DNA from: Impatiens glandulifera
Taxonomy: Eukaryota; Streptophyta; Magnoliopsida; Ericales; Balsaminaceae
Direction: 5' to 3'
Length of the DNA: 64,000 bases
NCBI RefSeq assembly: GCF_907164915.1
Contig: NC_061866.1
Coordinates: 29,839,905 to 29,903,904 of the forward strand
A program made the position numbers and the translations under genes. Positions 9,447 to 20,280 of this stretch are shown here, one piece after another. Each line of letters opens with the position of its first letter. The first letter of the stretch is position 1. A model generated the notes under the pieces. It had not been told where the DNA came from. It did no database searches and was given only the letters and a program-made list of their open reading frames with translations.

Positions 9447-10098
9447 TCAAGAAAAGGGAAATCACTATATTAATTGATAGTGGCAGTACGCATTCGTTTA
9501 TTGATGAGGGTACTGCATCTTAGTTGGTTGTGTTCTAAAGGAAACAATGCCTATGGGGGTGACTATTGCAGGCGGAGGCAGAATATTTAGTCGATTCTTA
9601 TGCACAAATTTGGCTTGGAAAATGCAGAGTCATGATTTTCTACTAGACTTCCGAACGATCAAGTTGGGAGGTTATGATATGGTTTTGGGAGTTGATTGGA
9701 TGACTAAATATGGACCAGTGAGCCTTGATTTCGAGGCGAGAGTTATGAAAGTTAGGTTATCAGGTGAGAAGATTCGACTGTCGGGTGATAAAGAGGGAAG
9801 TTCCTTTTATTTAATGACAGGGGACGACGTAGCTCGTAATGTGAATAAGGGTGACGATTATTTTGGGGGTCAACTATTTTTTATGAATGCTAAGTCTACA
9901 ACTCTGTTATCAGCCCAAATTCCTGAATTCTGTAAACAGTTTCCGATGCAGAAGCCACGTTTGAAAAGGGCAAGGAAGTTCTTAAGGGGAAGGGGATGTT
10001 GTGAATCTAATATTCACAACAATGAGGATTCTATTTCCAAAGATGAGGATGCTATTTCCAAAGATGATGATTCTATTTCCAAAATTACTGAGGGTTGA
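9447..10098 (+). pseudogene. Retropepsin-like protease remnant of gypsy element
   Basis: The sequence LIDSGSTHSFIDEGT (about 9470-9520) is the aspartic protease active-site region. After two stops and a frame shift the rest of the domain follows, with YDMVLGVDWMTKYGPVSLDF at about 9676-9735. The ORF then passes through the deletion that removed RT and integrase. It ends by reading into the 3' LTR. Confidence 0.78.
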
Positions 10099-10449
10099 AA
10101 TAGACGTAGTTATATCTTTTAAGGGTTATTTTATAATTTGTTAGTCTATAAATAAGAATAGAATTGTAAGGAGAGGGAATATATTTTTGGTATTCTAAAT
10201 TGTTATACTTTCTCTTTCTAATTACAAGAGCCGTCGCTCCTGGTAACCCTAACCCTAATAAACTCCCAATTTCTATTCAGTCTGTTCTTTATTCATTCTG
10301 TTTCTTTTATCAATCTATTCTTCTATTCAATCTGTTCTTCTACCTATTCTGTTCTCATTCTGTTCTTTTACTCGTTCTGTTCTTCTTTATTTATTCTACG
10401 AAACTATTATTGTGAGATTTATATCGTGATTGACAGTAAGGTCACGACA
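9997..10449 (+). repeat. 3' LTR of gypsy element
   Basis: It is preceded by a purine-rich tract (AAGGGGAAGGGGA). It matches the 5' LTR except for a few substitutions and a 68-base expansion of a TTCTGTTCTT-like repeat near 10290-10360. Confidence 0.92.
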
Positions 10450-10454
10450 TTCAC

Positions 10455-10612
10455 AGACAAAGTTGGCTGGATCTTCTTCTTCACAGACAAGGTTGGCTGG
10501 ATCATCTTCTTCTTCACAGACAAGGTTGGTTGGATCTTCTTCATCTTCTTCACAGACAAGATTGAAGTCGTCTACTTCTGTCAAAGCAAGGGAAGAAGAG
10601 GCTGCTGGCTAG
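10455..10612 (+). pseudogene. C-terminal tail of the interrupted PPR gene, with a coding minisatellite
   Basis: After the TTCAC duplication the target continues as AGACAAAGTTGGCTGGATC and repeats of it. One frame gives a Ser-rich tail built from GSSSSQTRLA units and ends AREEEAAG-stop at 10610-10612. The frame that joins directly to ...DALGAVG at 7640 instead reads WIFFTDKVGW and runs to 10656. The Ser-rich reading looks more like a natural disordered tail, which would imply an extra frameshift at the first repeat unit. Confidence 0.55.
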
Positions 10613-11187
10613 AAAATGACATTAAGATGATAATCTATCCGTTCTCTTGTAGTTAACATGTATGTGAATTACAAATGACATGAATATGGTAATCTATCTT
10701 ATTCTCTTGTAGTTATTCACTACATTCTAGAGTTGATGCATATCCACAAATGGATGATCGTTGAGATTCCAGAAACCTTTAACCTAGTTATTTATAGGTT
10801 AGATGAAAGGTAACCTATAATTTGCTCCCCAATTCCTCAAGAACAGAGACAAAAAGAGAAAAGAAGTCTCTTCTTGATCTTGAAATTCATAGCCTCTGTG
10901 ATTTGAACCCTTGAATATGATTATACCATGGACTCGTGATAACTCATGATTTTAAGTTATATTATCATAAAGAAATGGAGCTTCATGTTTATTGTATCTT
11001 GTTGGAGTTTAGTTTACCAGTGAAAATTTGACTCAAGATTCTTTTATCTGATTCTATAATGTTGGGTTTAACAAATGATTGGATTTCCATGAATCAATGA
11101 TGAGTGGGTTAAGGACAACAATTTTAATCTCCATTTAACTAGTCTGGCTTGTTATGTTGTTAGTAGACAACCCATATAGTAATCAAG
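10613..11187. other. Non-coding flank between PPR remnant and copia element
   Basis: I see no gene here. A 40-base segment ending TTCTCTTGTAGTTA is duplicated (10618-10655 and 10677-10716). The rest may be the 3' UTR and flank of the PPR gene. Confidence 0.5.
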
Positions 11188-11192
11188 AGTAT

Positions 11193-11481
11193 TCTAGAAT
11201 ATTTAGAGAGAGGAAATTGTAGAGTATATTATTGTTTGTGTTCTTTACATAGGAGGTCTATTGTTTAAATAATAAACATTACATTTACAGAAAGGAAATC
11301 AATTAAACAATAAAATCATTTAATTGATTTGACAATCAACCGCCAATTAGCAAATCAATTAGTCTAATTGATTGATTTGCTATTGACTCTCTCAACCTTC
11401 AATTCTCGGTCAATTAGCAACTCAATTAGTCTAGTTGATTGATTTGCTACTAACTTTCCAAATTTTAGAGATAATTCTACA
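11193..11481 (-). repeat. 3' LTR of copia element
   Basis: This 289-bp LTR reads TGTAGAATTATC on the minus strand. It contains two copies of an AATCAATCAATTAGACTAATTG-like segment. Confidence 0.9.
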
Positions 11482-11483
11482 CT

Positions 11484-13137
11484 CCCTTCTAGTTGGGTAG
11501 TAGATATTGAACGTGCCCAACATGCCACATAGTTCCTCGAAATTCGGTTTGGGAAGAGCTTTGGTGAGTATGTCAGCCACCTGATTGCGAGATGTAACGT
11601 AGAGAGGTGCAATAGAGCATTTATTTACATTCTCTGAATTAAAGTGACGATCAATTTCAATGTGTTTGGTCCTATCATGATGAACCGGATTCTTTCCAAT
11701 ACTGATTGCAGCTTGATTGTCACACATCATTTGAATATGTCCATCTGGAGGCAATCCTAAATCTTCAAGGATGCGGCGTATCCAAATTCCTTCACAAATC
11801 CTGAGTGCAAGAGAACGATACTCAGCTTCGGCACTACTCCGAGCGACAATAGATTGATGAGGTTGCCCCGTACAAATGAACAATATCTAAAGGTGGATTT
11901 TCTGTCGGTAATATCCCCGGCCCAATCGACAACGGTGAACACACGAATTGACTGGTCGTCGTTACGTGTGAATAAAACTCCTTTTCCCGGAGAACCTTTT
12001 AGGTACCTTAGAATTCTGAAAATTGCGTTCATATGATCTTCGAAAGGGCGATTCATGAATTGGCTAACAACGCTCACTGCGAAGCAAATGTCGGGACGAG
12101 TGTGAGATAAGTACAGGAGTCACCCCACGAGTTGCTGGTATCTACCTTTATCGATTGGAGTATCGTCGTTGTTAATTCCAAGTTTGTGGACCGAGTCCAT
12201 GGGGGTGTCGGCAGGCTTACATCCAAGCATACCGGTTTCCATTAAAAGGTTAAGGAGATCCCCTTCTTTGATCGGGCAAGTTCCATTCCTAAGAAAACTT
12301 GAGGGGTCCGAGATCTTTGGTGTCAAATCGGCTACCTATGAACTCTTTCAAATTTTGAATCTCTTTTTCATCGTCCCTGGTTATTATTATGTCATCAACG
12401 TAAACAATGAGGATTGTGATCTTTTTATTCGGAGCAATCTTGACAAACATAGTGTGGTTGGCTTGGCATTGAGAAAAGCCATTCTCGATGATAGAGATTT
12501 AGAATTTTTCGAACCATGCTCTTGGTGATTGTTTGAGACCATATAGAGATTTATGGAGGCGACACACTTCGTTAGGTGAAACATTAATACCAGGAGGCAC
12601 TTTCATGTAGACTTCTTCTTCAAGGTTTCCATTTAGGAATGCGTTTTTTACGTCGAGTTGGTGTAGTTCCCAATCTTTGTTAGCCGCTAAGGATAGAAGT
12701 ATTCGAATGGTGTTGAGTTTTGCAACAGACGCAAAAGTTTCGAAGTAATCTATCCCATATGATTGGGAAAATCCTTTGGCAACTAGACGAGCTTTGTACT
12801 TTTCAATCGATCCGTCCGAGTTATGTTTTGTCTTGAAAATCCATTTACATCCGATGGATTTCTTTTCCTTTAGAAGCTCACAAAGGGACCATGTATGATT
12901 TTTTATAAGTGCGTCAATTTCTTCATTAATGGCACGTTTCCATTCTGGTTGTTCGAAGGCTTCATGAATGGATGTAGGTATTTTCATGTTGTCATAGTCG
13001 GCAATGCTGGCCTGATATGGCTCCGATAGACATTTGTATGAAACAAATTTTGAGATCGGGTGATTTGTGCATGATCTAACACCTTTCCTGAGAGCAATGG
13101 GTAAGTCAATAGTAGAATTATCATGATTAACTGTCAT
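11484..13137 (-). pseudogene. Reverse transcriptase and RNase H of the 11193-15970 copia element
   Basis: The RT start is at 13137-12499. It shows the copia pattern KWIFKTKHNSDGSIEKYKARLVAKGFSQ, then LHQLDVKNAFLNG and a SLYGLKQSPRAWFEKF segment. Later pieces in shifted frames carry the RNase H region (ADTPMDSVHKLG about 12220; AEAEYRSLA about 11830; MCDNQAAISIGKNPVHHDRTKHIEID about 11660-11735). Several stops and frame changes rule out a functional enzyme. RT copies element RNA into DNA in the virus-like particle. Confidence 0.85.
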
Positions 13138-13139
13138 AC

Positions 13140-14957
13140 CTGAAATTTCTGTTGGACTCAGACCCGAGGAGGATTCATAGACTGGTGCAAGTTGTGTTTT
13201 TTGTCGAACATAGACTTTTAGCTCTTTTTCCGAAGGAGGTGGATGTGAGGTTGGTGAAGAAGTGGTTGTGGGTTCGGGTGCAACTTCAAGAGGTGGATGT
13301 GAGGTTGGCGAAGAAGTGGTTGGGGGTTCGGATGTGACTTCAATTGGAGATGATATTTCAGGTATTGATTCGGGTACAAGGATGAATGTATTAGTGATAA
13401 TGTCTTCGAAAGGACCATCATGCTGAGGATTGTTGAGATTCTACCCCTCAACATGGTGATAGAAGGGTTGATCTTCAAAGAATGAGACATCCATTGAGTA
13501 GAAAGTCTTTATGGAGTGAGGACAATAGCATTTGTACCCTTTCTAATTTGGTGAGTGTCCTAAAAAAATGCATTTCGTGGCTCGAGGGTCGAATTTGTCG
13601 CGATTGTGGTTATGAATGTGGACAAAGGAGGTGCATCCAAAAATCTTTGCGGGAGTGTATTTGGATGCGATTTTGGAATCGGGAAAGATTTTTAAGAGAG
13701 TTTCAATTGGACTTTGGAATTGGAGAATGCGTGATGGCATACGGTTGATAAGGTAGGCAGCGGTGGATATGGCATCGCCCCAATATATTTTGGGAGCATT
13801 TGAGTCAACTAGAAGGGATCGAGTTACCTCGAGCAGATGACGATTTTTTCTTTCGGCGACTCCATTTTGTTGGAGAGTATCAACACAAGAGATTAAATGG
13901 ATGATGCCTTTTGATTTTAAGAAGTCGCCGAGATTGGAAGAGAGGAATTCGCGTCCGTTATCGGTTTTGAAAGCTTGGATATTGGCTTTGAATTGATTAT
14001 GGATTAAGACGAAGAAGTCTTTGAAGATTTGACAAATTCAGATTTTTCCTTCATGAGAAAAAGACAAGTGAGACGAGTGTGGTCATCGATAAAAGTCACA
14101 AACTATCGTTTACCATTTAAAGAGTTAGTGCGAGAGGGTCCCCACACATTGCTGTGAATTAATGAAAATGGTTTAGAAGGTTTGTAGAGCCCTGAACACA
14201 ACTTAACATTGTCAATCGTCCTCTCCGATTCTGTATCCTGAAATGCACAGCCATTCAGATAGAATTTAGTAAAACATTTTAAATCATGACAAATCTTTCT
14301 AATTGACAATAGATTGCACTCAAGATTTGGAACATATAGAACATTTTTTAAACAAATGGTAGGCGTTATAAAAGTCGATCCAATTCCTATAACTCTTGCG
14401 GACGCGCCGTTAGCCACGCGAACGGTGGGCAAATGATTTTGAGTATAAAAATTATGTAGTAGAGATAGGTTCCTTGTCATATGCTCTGAAGCCCCTAAAT
14501 TAACAATCCAATATTTAGATTTAGATGTACCTAAGTGGGCGTTATATGTTTTGGGATAGTTCGAGTTGATTTTGCTGAAGGCATTTGCGACAGCAAAACT
14601 ATTATCGTTGTTTCTAGAGTGCAGCAACACGGGATTAGCAACGAGGAGTTGACGAAGAGAATCTAGTTGGACGTCGGTCGAGGGGGAAACCGTAGCATAG
14701 GAGGGTTGCCAAGTAGCGGAGTGAGCAACAACACTAGGAAGTGGTTGCGATTGAGTGGCGGCGGCTGAACGTTCATGCCTTGGTTTCCAATCAACGGTTT
14801 TTCCGAAGATTATCCAACATTTGTCTTTGGTGAGACCATTTTTTTTTGCAATGGTCGCACCATGGATTACCACCACGACGAGAATTGGGGACGAATTGTT
14901 TGTTAAAGAGGGCTGCAAGTTCAGATTCGACAACTGACATGTGATCCGGTATGCCAA
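13140..14957 (-). pseudogene. Zinc knuckle, protease and integrase region of the copia element
   Basis: In this frame the gag C-terminus continues with a CCHC-like knuckle. It then runs into a protease segment, YWIVNLGASEHMTR, in which the usual DSGAS active site reads NLGAS. Next are VLYVPNLECNLLSI and the start of integrase (FSLIHSNVWGP, about 14135). The integrase core (14100-13750) is broken by stops. The integrase C-terminal part is recognisable at 13740-13543 (FGCTSFVHIHNHNRDKFDPRA). Confidence 0.78.
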
Positions 14958-15615
14958 CCGGCATCATGAGATGGAGTCTTTCTTCTTCGTGATAAATTTC
15001 AAAAAATGCATCTTTAACTAATGGTAGTGGCTTCCTTGAAATAATGAGTGACCGAACACCATCAAGATTGTTATTTAAACCATACAGAAATTTAAAACAC
15101 CTCTTTTGAGCGGAGTGTTTGCAGTAGATATCAGCGTTGATTGAGTTCGTACAAGGAAGCGATTCGATCGCGTCGATTTCTTGCCAATAGATGCATAGCG
15201 CGGTATAATATTTAGTTACCATGAGAGTCCCTTGTTTAAGATTGAGAATGTTGAGTTCAATTTTGAAGAGGCGAGATGTATTGTTGTTTTGAGAGTATGT
15301 TTCCTTAACAGTGTCCCAAATGTCTTTTGCGGTTTCATAACTGTTGACATAGATTTTAGCCATCTCAGGAGTCATGGAGTTCACAAGCCAGAACATGACA
15401 AGGCCATTGTTGGTGTCCCATGCTTCATAGGTGGGATCACCGGATTTGGGAGCGACGGTGGCTCCGGTAAGAAACGATAGTTTTCCTCTACCTCGAATGT
15501 TCATTTTGACGGAGCTTGCCCATTCGAGGTAGTTGTCGCCGTTAAATCTAAAGACGGAGATAGGAGAATAATCCACAAAAGGGATGGTGGATGAGGAAGA
15601 ATTTTGGCCAGCCAT
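14791..15615 (-). pseudogene. gag of the copia element
   Basis: The ORF starts at 15615, about 50 bases after the primer site. It shows the copia gag pattern FNGDNYLEWASSVKMNIRGRGKLSFL, YEAWDTNNGLVMFWLVNSM and a YYTALCIYWQEID segment. It leaves frame at an eight-base A run (14841-14848 on the plus strand, T's) in the middle of the zinc knuckle (CDHCKK). The downstream frame resumes at that point. Confidence 0.82.
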
Positions 15616-15680
15616 GATAGGAGATAGCCAATCGAGAAAAAAAATGAAACTTTTAAGAGCTCAGTAAAGCTCTGATACCA

Positions 15681-15970
15681 TATAGAATATTTAGAGAGAG
15701 GAAATTGTAGAGTATATTATTGCTTGTATTCTTTACATAGGAGGTCTAGTGTTCAAATAATAAACATTACATTTACAAGAAAGAAAATCAATCAAACAAT
15801 AAAATCATTTAGTTGATTTGACAATCAACGGCCAATTAGCAAATCAATTAGTCTAATTGATTGATTTGCTATTGACTTTCTTAACCTTCCATTCTCGGTC
15901 AATTAGCAACTCAATTAGTCTAGTTGATTGATTTGCTACTAACTTTCCAAATTTGAGAGATAATTCTACA
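15681..15970 (-). repeat. 5' LTR of copia element
   Basis: This is the 290-bp partner of the LTR at 11193, ending next to the AGTAT duplication at 15971. Confidence 0.9.
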
Positions 15971-15975
15971 AGTAT

Positions 15976-17218
15976 GAATCTCTCTTATTCAGCTATCATA
16001 GCCCCTTTAAGGGTATGGTAAACATGAGAAACAATACATTAAAATCGCATTAAAATTAAACCAATTAAACTGAATTTTATACACTAAACAACACGAACAA
16101 TTGACAAAAAATGAAGATCCAACAACTTCTACATGACTCCAAAGACAAATTTGGCCGAGTTCCAAGACAACGAGGGATGAAGTTGAAACATACGTTTGAA
16201 GGTTGTTTCTTGATATGACCAAAGAAGTCCAAGATATATTAGACACTTATTATATACTCTTGTTGAGAATAGGGCAAACCAAAATTTCCTTGAACTGGAT
16301 GAAGGGTGCATATGTACCCTCTGAAGAAATACTAAATATATGTACAAGGGATGGGGAGCATGTGACTGGGTAGGATACCCACACTGAGATGACTCAATAC
16401 ATAAGTTTATAAAGAGATACAATCTGGCAATTATGCATAGCACGTGAAAAGCTTTGTATTAACCTTTTACGAGTAAATAATACTCTTAGCAAGTCTCTAA
16501 ATCATTGTAAGAATTAAAAAACGGAAACTAGGATGGAAAATTAAAGAAAATAACCACTCCTAGAAGAGACCTGACAAATGCAAGCGCTTCGGAGGATATT
16601 TGAGCCGAAAAGCAAGAACATGAGACCTCGAATCTTCCCATTCGCAAGTCCTTTATTGGGTCATCAATTGTATTGCTTTGGAGTTTGGACAGTATTTAGT
16701 ATTCTTCACATATATACAACTTTGTTTCTATCAAGTTAGCATCCAATAAGTACAAAGGATTTATCCTCCTAACTAAACTTTCTTGCAACTAGCTTTTCCT
16801 CGTCATTTAATCATGGGTAAGAGACCAATGATCACGAGTTCGATTCCTATTAGAAACACATTTAAGTTGAAGTGGAGGGTGGGATGTCGTGCGCATAACA
16901 AGACGAATTGTTAGATCTCCACCAATCGAAATGAAGATTGTTTCTTAAGCACATGAATTATTGCCTCATGTTTGTACAATCTTGATTCATTAGGCCTCGA
17001 AATACTTGTCCCATCTGCATCAGATTTACTCTTAAACTCCTCTCTTTTACCTGTCAAAAAAGCCTCTAGTTCTTAGAAATATATTATTACTACTATTATT
17101 GTTTTTGTTAGTATTTCAAATACATCATAACTAGCTTAAGAAGTAATCAAAATTTTAATATCAAAATACAAAAATAGACATGCTTCTATAGTGATAGAAC
17201 TCAAAGTCAATGTCAATA
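15976..17218. other. Intergenic region with one SINE-like remnant
   Basis: No gene is supportable. It contains a tRNA-like retroposon at about 16803-16935, listed separately. The remainder is unremarkable AT-rich sequence, the 3' flank of the QWRF gene. Confidence 0.5.
16803..16935 (+). repeat. tRNA-derived SINE-like remnant
   Basis: A degenerate A box (TCATGGGTAAGAG, 16811-16823) is followed by a good B box (GAGTTCGATTCC, 16836-16847), at pol III promoter spacing. The body resembles the unit at 32765-32910. Confidence 0.55.
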
Positions 17219-18557
17219 TTAAATCTCGAATCTCACCTCTAGAAAGGAAATTCTTGAGACCCATATATTGAGGTCTTCCAAGGATTGTTTTTGTAAATTC
17301 TCTAGAACTAATTTTAGCTCATTCGCAAAATAGCTTGCATCAACTAACTGCATTTCCACAAATAAAACAATTAATGGTTAGTCATTTCTTTGGCTCATAA
17401 CAAGACTATTGTTTTGCTTTTTCGCTTATATTTTACCCGATGAAGATATATAGTGCAAAATTGTTGAATATCATTCATGACATCCATAGCCGCATTCATC
17501 TCATCATAGATAGACAACACATCTCCCTTAGCACCATGAACCAAAGGGAGTCTGATCGATATTCCTGTGAGTTTTCTTGTCAATCTACTTACCCCTTCGA
17601 TGTTCTTCGCTTCTATCTTTCCCCACTCTTCTAACAACCTAAGTTGCCCACTTAAAACCATCATAATCTTCATACCATTTCTAACTCTTTCCACTCTTTT
17701 TCGCTTCTCCACTATTGCGTTTCTCATTAATGATATCCTTACCCAAACATCAAACAATGTCTCCTGCGAACCAATCGACACAAGATCAGGACGTGTCAAC
17801 AAAAATGCATAGTTTAATTCATTAAAATGTGTAACTTTTGTACCTCTGCAGTCTTTTTTGTATTTGATGTAACTAGTTTAGCTCGAGCATTAACAAATCT
17901 CCATTGTAACAATGCATTGTTAGCCATTCGAAATTGATGAAACTCGTCTTCTTGCATATGTGACACTTTTCTCTTTGGCTTAAAATACTTGAGAACTCCG
18001 TTCATTGCTCCATCGCTGAAATTCTTTAGTTTAATCGAAGTAGAACTTGTTGATTTGGGTACTATCGGTGCGGATTGTATGAATCTTCCCGGGGATAGTG
18101 CCCATGCTGATGGTGAGATTAATCCGTTCGATTTTGTTTTCTTAGCAGTTGTTGTTTGTTCGTTGTTATTACTATAATCGTTGAGTTGTTGTACGTGTAA
18201 AACTGCATAGAATTCTAGGAATTTTCAATAAAATAGAATAGAATAGACATATATATATGTCTGTAGTGAATTACCTCGATTGGAAGAGTGTTTCTTAAGA
18301 GCAATGCTCGGGTTTCTGGATATCGAATTGTTCAATTCATCTTTGCCTTTGCTTTTGGGCCTTGCGGTCGATTGGGAGCGTTGGATCGGCCTGGGCGTCA
18401 TTCCGGAGACTGAGGAAGCAACCGATACGGTGGTTCTGGGAGCCGCTGCCGGTAGAGACCTGGAGGAGCTTCCGCTTCTGCTCCGAGACAGGCGAGGCGT
18501 TGGCGATGGAGCGGGCAGAGGCGGTGGATTCCGGCGAAGAGACTTTGCTTCTGCCAT
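17219..18557 (-). CDS. QWRF-domain microtubule-associated protein, four exons
   Basis: Joining 18557-18275, 18202-17844, 17763-17437 and 17347-17219 gives 1098 bases, exactly 366 codons with the stop (TAA, 17219-17221). All three introns (72, 80 and 89 bases) are GT-AG and the exon phases agree. Exon 1 encodes a basic Ser/Pro/Arg-rich N-terminus. Exon 2 has SPSAWALSPGR and the diagnostic NALLQWRFVNARA. Exon 3 continues the domain (LFDVWVRISLMRNAIVEKRK; RLPLVHGAKGDV), and exon 4 is helical to the C-terminus. QWRF proteins (DUF566; augmin subunit 8/EDE1 and SCO3 relatives) bind microtubules; most are 400-650 residues, so this 365-residue protein is a short member. The ATG chosen is the first that keeps the basic N-terminus. 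It appears intact and is the best host gene in the window. Confidence 0.88.
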
Positions 18558-18983
18558 GTAATAGAGCAATCATTGCTGCAAGGAGTTGAACGCACGTCGT
18601 TATAATATTTGTTCATATGATTAGGCTTATTTTCAAATTATGCTTTCTAATTTATTCTTTATCTGAATTGGAGTAATTTTTTCCAATTTGATAGATGGAA
18701 CCAAAATGGTATTGGTGTCTCCTGCTTGATTCTGTCCAACACTAATAAATATAATTTAAATATATAATATCATAATTAATATATTTCATTAAATAGTTAT
18801 GGTTCATAATAGGTTAAAATCGAGTTGGATTCTCACTTCAAATATTTTAAATGAAAATGAAAGTCATAACCTTGAACTCATTAGACACGCATTTAGTTTT
18901 AATTGTACTTGAAAGAGTTGCCGAAACAACCTTATAAAAAAATATTATTTTATTTTTATTTATTTATTTATAATTAATAAAAC

Positions 18984-18987
<4 letters not shown>

Positions 18988-19017
<30 letters not shown>
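18988..19017. repeat. AT microsatellite
   Basis: An uninterrupted alternating AT run, likely to be length-polymorphic. Confidence 0.9.
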
Positions 19018-19020
<3 letters not shown>

Positions 19021-19260
19021 TGGTTAGGGATTTTCCAAACCAAATACAACATTAAAACACATAATATTCTCTCTCCTCTTATTAATTAATTTCTCTCCTC
19101 TTATTAAATAATTTCTCTCTCTATCGCTTACAAATTAATTTATCGCATTTATCTCTATTCTCACTATTATTATTTTACTCATTTCTTTAATATTTATTAT
19201 CTCTCAACAATTTACAACAAACTCTCACATTAAATATTTTAATAATATGTTTAAATAAAA

Positions 19261-19413
19261 CATAAACCCTAAACTCTAAACCTTAAACACTAAATCGTAA
19301 ACTCTAAATCTTAAATCCTAAATCATAAACCTTAAACTCTAAACCCTAACCCTAACCCTAAACTAACGGTTTAAGATTTAGAGTTTAGGGTTCATAATTT
19401 AGTGTTTAAATAA
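19261..19413. repeat. Degenerate interstitial telomere-like repeats in inverted arrangement
   Basis: CCCTAAA variants (AAACCCTAAACTCTAAACC, with CCCTAACCCTAACCCTAAA at about 19343) run to 19365. The complementary strand pattern then follows (GGTTTAAGATTTAGAGTTTAGGGTT), so the block can fold back on itself. Confidence 0.75.
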
Positions 19414-19560
19414 ATTAATTAGCTAGAAATAAGAGAGATAAATTAATTAATCAGTGAGAGAGAAAGAGAAATAATTTTTTTTTAATTTCACTTTGTCCGC
19501 AGCCACGTAGGCATAGTTGGAGCATTCGCTGTCCAAGTCCCGCTCTATATCATTTTTCAT

Positions 19561-19889
19561 TTGAATTTACCTCAACTTTCAACTTATGCATTCAAATTTA
19601 AATATCTATTATAAAATATTATTTGTAATGTTTAATCTAACAATTTTGGAATGGGTCATACCAGCCTTTACCAGGAGAGGCTCTTGATTGAGATGTGTAA
19701 AACCCTACAATATTTGAGTGAATCATTTAGATAGAACTTGAATTTTACCTCAACTTTCAACTTATGCATTCAAATTTAAATATCTATTATAAAATATTAT
19801 TTATAATATTTAATCTAACAATTTTGGAATGGGTCATACCAGCCTTTACCAGGAGAGGCTCTTGATTGAGATGTGTAAAACCCTACAAA
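19561..19889. repeat. 178-bp tandem repeat, two copies
   Basis: The unit starts TTGAATTTTACCTCAACTTTC and ends near CATTTAGATAGAAC. It occurs at 19561-19738 and 19739-19889. The second copy is cut at CCCTACAA by the copia element. A third copy (23906-24065) lies beyond that element. Confidence 0.85.
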
Positions 19890-20280
19890 ATATGTCCATG
19901 TTGAACCTACAAAGCACCTTCTCAATGTATCGCTCTTGTGACATGTGCAACTTCTTGGCAGCTCTATCTCGAGTGATCCGTACCCCAAGAATCTGTTTCA
20001 CTGGCCCCAAGTTTTTCATTGCAAAAGACTTGCTCAACTGCTGTTTCAACTTAGTAATTCTTCCTGCATTCTTGCCAACGATAAGCATGTCATCAACATA
20101 AAGCAATAAAATGATGAAATCATCATCACCAAACCTCTGAAAGAAAACACAATGATCTGAAGTAGTCTTTCGGTAGCCTTGCTCCCCCATAACAGACTCA
20201 AACTTCTTATACCACTGTCTCGGTGCCTGCTTCAACCCATATAGACTTTTCTGAAGTCTACACACATAGTTATCTTTACC
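19890..20280 (-). pseudogene. C-terminal RT continuation after an in-frame stop
   Basis: In the same frame as the 950-codon ORF, after TAA at 20281-20283, it reads CRLQKSLYGLKQAPRQWYKKF and LLLYVDDMLIVGKN (the YVDD catalytic motif). It then runs to the truncation point. One stop codon separates it from an otherwise continuous polyprotein. Confidence 0.85.

Larger units (their letters stand above)
7650..10449 (+). mobile_element. Internally deleted Ty3/gypsy LTR retrotransposon with TTCAC target duplications
   Basis: Two nearly identical LTRs (7650-8034, 9997-10449) flank a primer site, a gag region and a retropepsin region. The same five bases, TTCAC, sit directly outside both ends (7645-7649 and 10450-10454), proving a single insertion into the PPR gene. 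Reverse transcriptase, RNase H and integrase are absent. The protease frame jumps near 9940 to what looks like the extreme C-terminus of pol before the 3' LTR, so the copy is non-autonomous. The LTRs differ by only a few substitutions plus one length change, so the insertion is young. Confidence 0.92.
11193..15970 (-). mobile_element. Complete but decayed Ty1/copia element with AGTAT target duplications
   Basis: Direct LTRs at 11193-11481 and 15681-15970 flank gag, protease, integrase, RT and RNase H remnants, all on the minus strand. AGTAT occurs at 11188-11192 and 15971-15975. The primer site complement (GCTCTGATACCA, 15669-15680) abuts the right LTR. A polypurine tract (AGAAGGGAG on the minus strand) abuts the left one. 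About a dozen differences between the LTRs by eye indicate a moderately old insertion. Confidence 0.92.
18558..19560. other. QWRF upstream region and AT-rich intergenic DNA
   Basis: It holds the presumed promoter of the QWRF gene (no convincing TATA box), an AT dinucleotide run (about 18988-19017) and a block of telomere-like repeats (19261-19413). No coding sequence is supported. Confidence 0.5.

Noticed and set aside
16129..16443. 104-codon minus-strand ORF near the QWRF 3' flank
   Set aside because: It has no recognisable motif, an unsuitable start context and unstructured composition; chance is sufficient.
18280..18561. 93-codon plus-strand ORF opposite QWRF exon 1
   Set aside because: It is an antisense shadow of a GC-rich Ser/Arg/Pro exon.
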